A stretch of 64,000 nucleotides of DNA. Source: Parvularcula sp. BBD 1991-13. Lineage in GTDB: Bacteria; Pseudomonadota; Alphaproteobacteria; Caulobacterales; Parvularculaceae. A program made the translations under genes and the position numbers. Of the stretch, positions 17,631 to 24,740 are shown one piece after another. Each line of letters starts with the position of its first letter. Within the stretch, counting starts at the first letter, position 1. The stretch covers positions 248,001-312,000 of the forward strand of contig LYSZ01000005.1 in NCBI GenBank assembly GCA_001657385.1, in the 5' to 3' direction. The notes under the pieces are model-generated. The model was not told the origin of the DNA, ran no database searches, and saw only the letters and a list, made by a program, of their open reading frames with translations.

Positions 17631-18377
17631 TCAAAAGAGGCGTTCGATCTCGGTGCGGATGGCCTCGGAATCGGGAGCGACGCTCGACGGAAAAGCGCCG
17701 ACGACGGCGCCGTGCTGGTCGATAAGGATTTTATGAAAGTTCCAGCGGGGGATGGCGTCTGCGCCGTATTCGGCCGCGGCCCATGCATAAAACTCATGGG
17801 CGTTGGCGCCGCTGACCGGCGTTTTCGCCGCCAGGGGAAAGGTAACGCCGTAGTTGATCTCGCAGAACTCCCGAATCTCTTCGGCGCTCCCGGGCTCCTG
17901 TCCGCCAAAGTCATTGGACGGAACACCGAGGACGCTGAAGCCTGAGCCGGCATATTCCTCGTGGAGCGACTGGAGCGCGCGATATTGCGGCGTGAAGCCG
18001 CACCGGGAGGCCGTGTTGACGATAAGAAGAATCTCGCCCTGAAACGCCGCCAGGGGAATGTGGTCCACCATCAGTCCCTCGAATGTAAACTGGTGGGCGT
18101 TCCGTGCTTGGCCTTGAGCGGGCGCCGGGTTGGCAAAGCTGGCGCGCTGATTGTCGATCGCGGCCGCGATTTGCGCAGCGCTGGGGGCCGCGCCAGCGAA
18201 ACGGTCGGGTTTATCGTCCTGATTTTCCTGCGCGGCGCCGCATGCGATGAGAAACGGACTGAAGGTTGCGGCGGCGAAGCGGAGAATACGCCGCGACAAG
18301 CCCCGCTCGACGACGTCGTGATGGCTTTGCGGCGGGGGCGTACATTCCTGAGTGCGTGTGCTCATCACCCGGGTCAA
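17631..18377 (-). CDS. Glutathione peroxidase, predicted lipoprotein
   Basis: A 248-residue glutathione peroxidase with the catalytic Cys126 in N-T-A-S-R-C-G-F-T, Gln160 in F-G-G-Q-E-P-G and Trp212 in P-R-W-N-F-H-K; it uses Cys, not Sec. It is unusual in having an N-terminal basic-hydrophobic signal ending in the lipobox L-I-A-C (Cys46), so it should be membrane-anchored in the periplasm. About 50 residues of linker follow. The start may instead be the ATG four codons later. It likely reduces lipid peroxides at the envelope. It is convergent with the photolyase-like gene. Confidence 0.9.
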   Translation of the reverse strand: MTRVMSTRTQECTPPPQSHHDVVERGLSRRILRFAAATFSPFLIACGAAQENQDDKPDRFAGAAPSAAQIAAAIDNQRASFANPAPAQGQARNAHQFTFEGLMVDHIPLAAFQGEILLIVNTASRCGFTPQYRALQSLHEEYAGSGFSVLGVPSNDFGGQEPGSAEEIREFCEINYGVTFPLAAKTPVSGANAHEFYAWAAAEYGADAIPRWNFHKILIDQHGAVVGAFPSSVAPDSEAIRTEIERLF

Positions 18378-18725
18378 CTCATCAGATCATCGAAAAGATG
18401 GCTGAATGCCCGGTGGCGCGATACGCCGTGATAGGGCGCGGGCCGTCGCCCGGAAGATTCCCGCGGTGTTTGCGAAGAGGCCTCGGCGCGATCACAGGCC
18501 CCTCGGTAAGGACTGTTTTTGCTATGGTTTTCCGCATTTCGGGTCATGGATGTCCCCATCTTTGAAAAAAGCGTACACTTAATAAACGTGTCGGACGGGG
18601 CTGCGGATCACCTCCATCGTCTGTCACTTTGCCCATCGTCAATCATTGTCTCGTGCTTGCGTCACATTCGCAGGCCCGACGCGCGGCGCCTTTTCCGGCC
18701 GCTCGGCGCAGGGCGCGCTGAGAGG
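18378..18725. other. 348-bp intergenic region between GPx and the sulfotransferase stop
   Basis: It holds the promoter region of the minus-strand peroxidase and the 3' end of the sulfotransferase operon. A short T/A-rich patch (TTTTTGCTATGGTTTTCC) occurs in the middle. I see no convincing gene, tRNA or classical terminator. Confidence 0.4.
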
Positions 18726-19307
18726 TTAATAGGAATAACCAAATCGTTCGATGACCTCCGAGTCGATCCTGGCCACCAGGTCAATCAGCGCCTGGCTGTC
18801 GTAATATTCCTTATAGTGACGGCGTGACGTCATGTTGAGTTTGAGAATGTCTCGCGGGTATCCATGCATTTCGGAAAGCCTCTTGATGCTGGCGGCGTAG
18901 TCTTCGTAAAGAAAAACCTCCGTCACGCCCCAGCACCAGTGTATTTGCGGCGTCCCGAACCAGTTGGATTTTTCCTGCGAAAACTCGTTCACCTCCAGCC
19001 ATTCGGCAAACGAATAGCGCCGCGCCCGGGTATGGCTCAACGCGGAGGACGAAAAACGGGCGAATTCTGTACTCCTCTGATAATGATAAAGAGACACATA
19101 GCGATCCCAGGGATTCCTTACGAATGTGAAGCTGTAGAAAGTCGGCCACGTATCTTGAAAAATCCAGGCGACCGCCTCCTGCGGCCGGGTGTGGCTGAAA
19201 CGATTGTTGCGGCTTATTTCCTTGTAGCCGAAACTCCGTATCAGCGAACTACCGGCTGTCTTGGGATTATGAATGAAAATAACTTTTCGCTTCTGGTCTA
19301 CGAACAT
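18726..19307 (-). CDS. Sulfotransferase family 2-like protein (RiPP-operon tailoring candidate)
   Basis: A 193-residue sulfotransferase. The 5'-phosphosulfate loop P-K-T-A-G-S-S is at residues 15-21 and the 3'-phosphate motif F-V-R-N-P-W-D-R-Y at 62-70, so PAPS binding is likely. It would transfer sulfate to a hydroxyl or amino group. The start chosen gives the usual 'M-F...K-V-I-F-I-H-N-P-K' N-terminus and overlaps the Fic gene by 10 bases; an upstream ATG at 19337 is possible. As the last gene of the peptide-JmjC-Fic operon it is a candidate to modify the same product. Confidence 0.85.
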   Translation of the reverse strand: MFVDQKRKVIFIHNPKTAGSSLIRSFGYKEISRNNRFSHTRPQEAVAWIFQDTWPTFYSFTFVRNPWDRYVSLYHYQRSTEFARFSSSALSHTRARRYSFAEWLEVNEFSQEKSNWFGTPQIHWCWGVTEVFLYEDYAASIKRLSEMHGYPRDILKLNMTSRRHYKEYYDSQALIDLVARIDSEVIERFGYSY

Positions 19308-20155
19308 CCTGACACGCCGTAATGAGATTGAAGACAATGCGACATTGAACCAAAGCCTTTGATCAGCAGGGTCAGCATGTAATCCATGTTCCGGTGATAC
19401 ATGATCCGCCGCGCGGCTATCTCAAAAACTCCCTGGGAGAGGTAGGCCAGCGGCCCTATGGGAAGGCTCGTGGAATCTATGATCCGCGCCTTGGCTAACA
19501 GGATCACAAAGAGGCTGCGGGAGACGCGCCCATTGCCGTCGTCAAGGGGGTGAATGGCGAGAAACGCAGCCATCGCCCAGACAGCCTTGATCAGTTCGGC
19601 CTCCGTCGCGTCATAACCTTGGTTGGCGGTTGTCAAAAATTCCTTTAGCGCCCTCTGTAGCGTGTGCGGCTTATAGTATTCCTTTCGAAACCCGTAATGG
19701 TCAGGCTCAGTGAAATTCTCCACGGTGCGGATTGACGGCTTTGCGTTCGGTCCCAGAAACGCCGATACCGACAAAAGGTCGTCTACGGAGAGCTCCCGCG
19801 AAGCGGTTTTTTCAAGTGTCAGGGCGATGGCGGGGCCGGGATCGGCTCTCGATCTCAATTCGTCTAACGCGCGCATGGGCGCGTTCAGGTATCTGCGAAT
19901 TTCACACCATGAAAACGTATCGTCAGGAAGCGGATGCGCTCGTAAAAGGTCAATCCACGCTTGCTGCGTGAACGACGCGCCAGTAGTCTTCTGTATATGA
20001 ATGACGGCATTGTCCAGGGCCTGAAGCGCGTTGAGAAGCTTGCCGGCCGCGAGGATGTTTTCTTCCGCGAGGAAGTGATTCAGAGGTTCAATTTCTGGAA
20101 CCGGACTCACCAGTTCCATGGGCGCCGTCTTCTTCTCTGTGAAGGGATCAGGCAT
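19298..20155 (-). CDS. Fic/DOC-family protein
   Basis: A 285-residue Fic-domain protein. The active-site motif H-P-L-D-D-G-N-G-R-V-S-R lies at residues 202-213: His, Asp, the G-N-G anion hole and both Args are present, but the usual third-position Phe is Leu. Helices 1-5 of the fold precede it. I see no (S/T)xxxE(G/N) inhibitory helix, so it may be active without the usual autoinhibition. Fic enzymes move AMP, UMP or phosphocholine onto hydroxyls of proteins. The start overlaps the JmjC stop by eight bases and the end overlaps the sulfotransferase gene. No antitoxin gene is adjacent. Confidence 0.85.
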   Translation of the reverse strand: MPDPFTEKKTAPMELVSPVPEIEPLNHFLAEENILAAGKLLNALQALDNAVIHIQKTTGASFTQQAWIDLLRAHPLPDDTFSWCEIRRYLNAPMRALDELRSRADPGPAIALTLEKTASRELSVDDLLSVSAFLGPNAKPSIRTVENFTEPDHYGFRKEYYKPHTLQRALKEFLTTANQGYDATEAELIKAVWAMAAFLAIHPLDDGNGRVSRSLFVILLAKARIIDSTSLPIGPLAYLSQGVFEIAARRIMYHRNMDYMLTLLIKGFGSMSHCLQSHYGVSGCS

Positions 20156-21368
20156 GTTGGCGGCCTGTAACGACATCGATGACGCCGAGCGAGGCAAGAG
20201 CATCGATCGGCAAGCGATCCGCGCCGTTCGTATCCTTGAGTTCGCGTATCGTCAGCTGTCGGTGTTCCTCAAGTCGTTCGAGCGTTGCATAGGCGATTTT
20301 GTTGAGTGTAAGCGTTTTAAATCCCGCCTGGAGCATCCATTGCGAAGTTGATAGCCGTTTTACAGTCATGGGCAGATCGCGCAACACGACCGTATCATCA
20401 TCGTGCAAATCCGAAACGCGCAACCCCGCTGTCAGCGGCGTCGGAAAAATCCCCTGTTCGTCCGCCACCCGATTCCGGCATGATGACAAGGCCTGCGCGA
20501 AATCCAGTCCCGCAACAGCTTCCAGAGCGGCGTTGCGGATATCTCCGGCGGTGGCTTGGATCGAGGTTGGATCGGACAGCAGATTGGCGGGCGCAGGCTC
20601 TCTCAATATCCCCATGCGATCATGATCAGTACTCAGAGCGCGTAGCAGTATATCGAAAATCGTGATCGCTCTTAAGCCGAAGGTGACATGCAGCGACGCA
20701 TCGCCTGTCGTCCGGGCGATGTGAGGAAAGCCCGCCGGAAGATAAAGGCAATCGCCTGGCTCAAGCGTTTTTTCATCGATCAGCGTCTCCGCAAGAACAT
20801 CGTGCGGCGTGTCCGGATTGAAGGACGCCGGATGATCAGGGACCGAAGCGGGTTTGGCGTAAATACGCCAGGTCTTTGTTCCGTCAAGTTGCAGGACAAT
20901 GACGTCGTGAACGTCATAATGGAGGTTGTACCCCCGCGACCACGCAGGGGTCAGGTAGAGATTTGCATGAACCGACCTTGACGTCGCAAGAGACAGCAGC
21001 CTCGCCAATGTCGAGAAGACATTCAGGTGATGGTGGGCCCCTTCATAAACAATGGTTTGTCCATCATGGTATCGCATCCAGAGTTGCTGAAGATCTACTT
21101 TCCCGCGCGAGGTGATTGCGGGCTGCTGCGAACGATCGCTGTTGACGACTTTCAGCGCATTCGTTCTGTCTGCGGACAGGTTTACCGTTTCGGCAAAATC
21201 GCGCCGAGAGATCAAAACAGGCGTTTTCGGCTGACCGGCATCGATTCCTGAACAAAGAATACAGCCGGTTACATATTTTTTCCCCAGCACGGTTTGTAGA
21301 AATGAGTCATACGAAACGCCGAAAAAAAACTCGAATACGGTTTCGCGATTGAGCTGGTTTACATCCAT
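20148..21368 (-). CDS. JmjC/cupin-4 type Fe(II)/2-oxoglutarate dioxygenase
   Basis: A 406-residue JmjC-fold oxygenase of the ribosomal-oxygenase (cupin-4) type. The iron triad is visible: His150 and Asp152 in N-L-H-Y-D-V-H-D-V-I-V-L-Q, and His216 in L-P-A-G-F-P-H-I-A. The strand L-D-G-T-K-T-W-R-I-Y after the HxD motif is characteristic. Relatives hydroxylate side chains (Arg, His, Asn or Asp) of proteins. The C-terminal 170 residues form extra helices, perhaps for binding peptide. It follows the 55-residue peptide gene and an attenuator-like hairpin, and overlaps the Fic gene, so peptide hydroxylation is the natural hypothesis. Confidence 0.83.
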   Translation of the reverse strand: MDVNQLNRETVFEFFFGVSYDSFLQTVLGKKYVTGCILCSGIDAGQPKTPVLISRRDFAETVNLSADRTNALKVVNSDRSQQPAITSRGKVDLQQLWMRYHDGQTIVYEGAHHHLNVFSTLARLLSLATSRSVHANLYLTPAWSRGYNLHYDVHDVIVLQLDGTKTWRIYAKPASVPDHPASFNPDTPHDVLAETLIDEKTLEPGDCLYLPAGFPHIARTTGDASLHVTFGLRAITIFDILLRALSTDHDRMGILREPAPANLLSDPTSIQATAGDIRNAALEAVAGLDFAQALSSCRNRVADEQGIFPTPLTAGLRVSDLHDDDTVVLRDLPMTVKRLSTSQWMLQAGFKTLTLNKIAYATLERLEEHRQLTIRELKDTNGADRLPIDALASLGVIDVVTGRQHA

Positions 21369-21470
21369 GGGATTTTTTCAGGCGAGCGGTTTGCCGCGCA
21401 ACTTTTCGGGAAGAGAAGCGTGAAACCTTTAGAAAAGAAGGGATAGCCGTCTATCTGTAAAGAGGGGAAA

Positions 21471-21505
21471 CACGCTTTCGGCAAGGCGATGTCGCCGAAA
21501 GCGTG
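21471..21505 (-). terminator. Hairpin between peptide gene and JmjC gene (attenuator-like)
   Basis: A perfect 12-bp stem (CACGCTTTCGGC / GCCGAAAGCGTG) with an 11-base loop; on the minus strand it is followed by TTTCCCCTCTTT. A second short inverted repeat (AGGCCTG / CAGGCCT, 21512-21531) precedes it. It lies between the small peptide and the first enzyme gene, where partial termination would make far more peptide than enzyme. Confidence 0.65.
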
Positions 21506-21581
21506 TAAGCCCAGGCCTGTGCTGTCAGGCCTTTGCGTACTGTAAGTTTGTATAAAGATTAAAAAGCCTAAAGCGGGAAAA

Positions 21582-21749
21582 TCAGGCTTCTTCAAGTGAG
21601 GACGGCGCTTCGACGCTGGTGTCCGCGATGTCGCCGTTCGACGCCCTGCCGTCGCCAAAGCCGCCGGAAACCAGTTCAAGTGTTTCGGCGGGGATGTCCC
21701 AAACGCTTTTTCCGTCCGTCGAGGAGGCGCCCTGTTCTTTCAAAATCAT
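21582..21749 (-). CDS. Short peptide with double-glycine-type leader end; RiPP precursor candidate
   Basis: A 55-residue ORF in frame from an ATG six bases after AGGAG (AGGAGAATAAT). The N-terminal half is leader-like and acidic (M-I-L-K-E-Q-G ... W-D-I-P-A-E-T), then ends in L-E-L-V-S-G-G, the classic GG leader pattern of bacteriocin-type precursors. The remaining 25 residues (from F-G-D-G-R-A-S-N-G-D-I-A-D-T) are rich in Asp, Asn, Gly and Ser, with no Cys. The JmjC, Fic and sulfotransferase genes follow on the same strand after an attenuator-like hairpin. It is a candidate precursor for a hydroxylated, perhaps sulfated, peptide. No C39 peptidase is seen nearby. Confidence 0.7.
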   Translation of the reverse strand: MILKEQGASSTDGKSVWDIPAETLELVSGGFGDGRASNGDIADTSVEAPSSLEEA

Positions 21750-21796
21750 ATTATTCTCCTGAGAAATGTTTTATATGTTGGTCGTTATGGCTCAAG

Positions 21797-21824
21797 CATA
21801 TATTTTTTTTGACAGCTTCATCAA
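21797..21824 (-). promoter_or_regulatory. Putative promoter of the peptide operon
   Basis: On the minus strand, TTGATG and TATATG are 16 bases apart, in an AT-rich stretch about 48 bases upstream of the peptide start. The same spacing and a nearly identical ribosome site occur in the second leader upstream. No transcription start data exist. Confidence 0.4.
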
Positions 21825-22054
21825 CCAAAAATTTATCATGTAAAGTAAAAAACTTAAGTGTGCGGAATGTCGGCGCCGCCTTGTATAAGCGCTGAGTGCT
21901 GATGGAATTGATGATTGGACCAGGTTCTGCCTCAACGCCAGTTGGCGCGAAAGCTACGACGGAAAACCTTGCTTCAAGCGACCATGTCATTCTTCTGGTG
22001 ATGAGAAAAAGGTCTCTGCAAATGGGGCCGCCCGAGGGCTGTATGCTAGCTGCA

Positions 22055-22828
22055 TCATACCGGACGGATGTCGAAGAGCACATTATTCGAGGCCGCAGCA
22101 TACAAAGCACCGCGTGGCGCCTTGCGCCGGGATGATTCCTGGCGGCGAATTTTTTCGATATAGGCCCGTCGCACCGCGGAGCCGGCGTTCGTGCCGTTTT
22201 TGACCGTGAGCGCGCCGCCGTGTTTGCGATAATAATAAAGCGGTAATGGAAGATTTCGTATGTCGAAGGCGTGAAGGGCGCGGAAAACAAATTCATCGTC
22301 CCCGGCAATGCGCGTTTCTCCGTCAAATCCGCCAAGCGTACGCATAACGCTGGTGCGCGTCAGCATGGTAGGGTGGAGGAGCAGGAACGACCTGCCAAGG
22401 GTGCGCCAGAAGTTACAGTGCTTCGCCATCTTGCGGCGGCCGATAACTGTCCCCGTTTCGTCGATAATATGGAAGGATGTTCCCACCACGTCGCAGTTCG
22501 GGGTTCTTATGGCCGCCATCTGCTTTTCAAGTCTGAGCGGATGGCTGAAATCGTCCGCATCATGAAAAGCGAGAAATGTGCTGTCTACCCTATCGAGCAT
22601 ACGATTCTTGATGCGATAGGGACCAACATTTTCAGTGGTTCGATAAAGTTTCAGCCGTCGGTCCTTGCTGAAGGCCGCAGCGGCGTTCAACCAGGCGTCT
22701 GTCGGAGATGCGTCATCGACAATCAAAAGTTCGAAGTCGGTGAAGGTTTGAGACAAAATACTGTCGATGGCGGTCTTGAGATAGGCGTCGCAGTTAAAAT
22801 GAGTCATCAAGATCGTTAAAGCCGGCAA
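22055..22828 (-). CDS. Family 2 glycosyltransferase
   Basis: A 257-residue GT-A fold glycosyltransferase. The N-terminal strand L-T-I-L-M-T-H-F-N-C-D-A-Y and the V-D-D-A-S-P-T-D loop (37-44) bind the nucleotide; the D-A-D metal motif is at 90-92; G-F-D-G-E-T-R-I-A-G-D-D-E acts as the acceptor/ED motif. It is cytosolic and transfers a sugar from an NDP-sugar. It lies between the tiny-ORF leader and the peptide operon, same strand, so it may glycosylate the peptide or another product of the island. A terminator lies between it and the tiny ORF upstream. Confidence 0.88.
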   Translation of the reverse strand: MPALTILMTHFNCDAYLKTAIDSILSQTFTDFELLIVDDASPTDAWLNAAAAFSKDRRLKLYRTTENVGPYRIKNRMLDRVDSTFLAFHDADDFSHPLRLEKQMAAIRTPNCDVVGTSFHIIDETGTVIGRRKMAKHCNFWRTLGRSFLLLHPTMLTRTSVMRTLGGFDGETRIAGDDEFVFRALHAFDIRNLPLPLYYYRKHGGALTVKNGTNAGSAVRRAYIEKIRRQESSRRKAPRGALYAAASNNVLFDIRPV

Positions 22829-22867
22829 GTGATTTCCTCGTTCTTGTAGCGCGACGAGTCGCGCTCA

Positions 22868-22895
22868 TAAAAATAGCAGCGCATCAGCGCTGCTA
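22868..22895 (-). terminator. Rho-independent terminator or attenuator after tiny ORF
   Basis: On the minus strand: TAGCAGCGC - TGAT - GCGCTGCTA followed by TTTTTATG, a perfect nine-bp GC-rich stem with a T run. It lies 37 bases after the tiny ORF stop and 40 bases before the glycosyltransferase start, so it can control readthrough to that gene. Confidence 0.8.
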
Positions 22896-22932
22896 CTGGA
22901 TGGTGAAAGGAATTTTGTTGTTGAAAAAAGTA

Positions 22933-22965
22933 CTAAATGATTTTTTCGACTTCGCCGCAGCGCAT
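22933..22965 (-). CDS. Tiny leader ORF (10 codons) with strong ribosome site
   Basis: ATG followed by nine codons (M-R-C-G-E-V-E-K-I-I) and TAG. The start is preceded by CAGGAGAATGTT, almost identical to CAGGAGAATAAT before the 55-residue peptide, and by the same ACATTTCT element. A -35/-10 pair is upstream and a terminator downstream. It may be a regulatory leader peptide or the remains of a second precursor gene broken by an early stop; frame-shifted reading does not restore a GG leader that I can see. Confidence 0.4.
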   Translation of the reverse strand: MRCGEVEKII

Positions 22966-23318
22966 AACATTCTCCTGATAGAAATGTTGAAATAATAATG
23001 ATCATTACACCGCTTTTTCATGTTGTCAATCGCGACCTGGCGAGTCGATCAAAAATGCAGGCGTCATTCCTTATTATGCTGGTGTTAAACCGGTTGCGAT
23101 ATCCGGCTTTCCCGGCGCGAAACGCTATGACAAGGATGATGGACGTTTTGCGTTGCGGCGCTCCCCGTCTAATGATTAATGCCCCTTCTGGCGATTAAGA
23201 TTGAGAAACCGTTTCGGCATGAAAAAATATCGATTGCATTCCTGCTATGCATGTCGTCATTATACCTCTTGAATTCCATCCTTAAAATACATCCCATACC
23301 TGCAAACGAGGAGTCGCC
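22966..23318. other. 353-bp AT-rich divergent region upstream of the tolC-like gene
   Basis: Besides the minus-strand promoter and palindrome, it holds the upstream region of the plus-strand exporter operon. Several A/T-rich patches occur near 23160-23290. I see no further gene that can be supported; a 17-codon ORF starting at 23219 has no ribosome site. Confidence 0.4.
23002..23029 (-). promoter_or_regulatory. Putative sigma-70 promoter of the tiny ORF/glycosyltransferase unit, overlapped by a palindrome
   Basis: On the minus strand, consensus TTGACA and TAATGA are 16 bases apart. The -10 lies inside the perfect 12-bp palindrome TAATGATCATTA (22996-23007), which could be a repressor site. 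The tiny ORF starts 37 bases downstream of the -10. Confidence 0.5.
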
Positions 23319-24662
23319 TTGGCGCCTGGCAAGATCCTGATATTCGCCGCCTGCATTCTGGCTGCATTTTCGGCTTCGTGCGCTAGCGCTCAGTCGCTGC
23401 CGGATATGCTCGACTATGTCTACAACAACGATCCAAGGATACGCGCGCAGGAAGAACGTCTGGCGATCATTGACGAGGGACGCGCTCAGGCGAAGGCGGA
23501 GAGCTTGCCGCAGGTCAATTTTACGGCGGGTCTGGAGGAAAATCGTATCGACAATTCATCCTTGTTCGATGCTTCCGGCGGCGTTCGGGAACAGGCTTTT
23601 GATTTTCAAACCAGGGGAGTCGGCCTGACGGGCTCGCTCGAAGTCTTTTCAGGGTTCAGGAACCTGAATAACAGGCGGCGCGCCGCGTCCTTGTCCGAGG
23701 CGTCGCAAGCGGAACTGAACCTTGTGACGCAAACGGTTTTACGCGATGCCGCCGCTGCATATTTTGATCTGTTGCGTGATCGGAAAGTCCATCATGTGCG
23801 GCTGGAAAATGTCGAGGTCCTCATGCTGGAGAACAGGAGAGCCGAAGAGGAACGCGAGCTTGGCGTTGCGACGCTCACGGATGTAGCGCAAACGCAATCG
23901 CGCCTCGCCAGAGCGCAATCGCTTCTGGCGCAGGCAAAGGCAAACCTCGAATCATCGCGAGCGGAGTATGTAAAGCAGGTCGGCAAGCCGCCGGAGGTCA
24001 TTGCGCCGTTAGACGCGCCGATCGCCATTCCCGACCGGCTTGAAGATGTGTTGAGCATCGCGCGCGAGGTTGAGCCGAGGATCGTGATGGCCCGCCACAG
24101 GGAAAAAGCGGCGCGTTATCGGGTGAGGATGGCCTATGCCGCGTTTTCGCCGACGATCGATCTTGGCGTAAGCTATCAGCTTGCCGATAATCCCAGCTTT
24201 TTCGTTCAAGACTCCGACAGTCTGATTTACGGCGCCCGGCTGTCGGTGCCGGTCCTTACCGGCGGGCTCAACCGTTCGAAATTGCGGGAAGCCAAGGCGA
24301 CTCTGCGCGCCGCAAGGCAGGAGGTCCTGTTCGAAGAACGCCGGGTGGAAAGCGATATCGCCAAAGCCTGGGCGCGCGTGGCCGCCGCCCGTGTTTCAAG
24401 GGACAGCGCGGAGAAGGAGTTGCAGGCCGCGCAGACGGCGCTTGTGGGCGTGCGCGAAGAGCATGCGCTTGGCTTGCGCACGACGCTTGATATTCTGAAT
24501 GCGGAACAGGAAAAACTTAACGCCGAGGCTTTCCTGGCTGAGAACGAGCGGGAAAGCAACGTGGCGGCGTTCTCTCTTCTCGCCTATATAGGCGCGCTTC
24601 TTCCATCAACCATGGAGGGCCGTCCTTCGTATACCGGGTTCGCCGGCGTTGAAGAACACTGA
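23319..24662 (+). CDS. TolC-family outer-membrane efflux protein
   Basis: A 447-residue TolC/OEP protein starting at TTG, supported by ACGAGGAG six bases upstream. The signal peptide ends at about A-S-A-Q (residue 25). Two OEP repeats of long coiled-coil helices follow, with the typical N-N-D-P-R-I-R-A, T-L-T-D-V-A-Q-T-Q-S-R and L-R-T-T-L-D-I-L-N-A-E-Q-E signatures. It forms the outer-membrane channel of a type I or RND-like exporter. The HlyD-type adaptor gene follows, then a glycosyltransferase; the matching ABC gene lies at 38153, so the exporter may serve the island's product. Confidence 0.92.
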   Translation: MAPGKILIFAACILAAFSASCASAQSLPDMLDYVYNNDPRIRAQEERLAIIDEGRAQAKAESLPQVNFTAGLEENRIDNSSLFDASGGVREQAFDFQTRGVGLTGSLEVFSGFRNLNNRRRAASLSEASQAELNLVTQTVLRDAAAAYFDLLRDRKVHHVRLENVEVLMLENRRAEEERELGVATLTDVAQTQSRLARAQSLLAQAKANLESSRAEYVKQVGKPPEVIAPLDAPIAIPDRLEDVLSIAREVEPRIVMARHREKAARYRVRMAYAAFSPTIDLGVSYQLADNPSFFVQDSDSLIYGARLSVPVLTGGLNRSKLREAKATLRAARQEVLFEERRVESDIAKAWARVAAARVSRDSAEKELQAAQTALVGVREEHALGLRTTLDILNAEQEKLNAEAFLAENERESNVAAFSLLAYIGALLPSTMEGRPSYTGFAGVEEH

Positions 24663-24740
24663 AGGGGAGGCGCGTCGTTCATTGTCAGTAAGATTGCAAG
24701 GGTGCGCGTCCCGTTCGGCCCGCATTCTGCGTGATGACGG

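Noticed and set aside
19298-20155. Fic toxin with antitoxin
   Set aside because: No small antitoxin gene is adjacent; the gene is in an operon with tailoring-type enzymes.
23219-23272. 17-codon ORF upstream of tolC with two Cys
   Set aside because: No ribosome site; chance ORF in promoter DNA.
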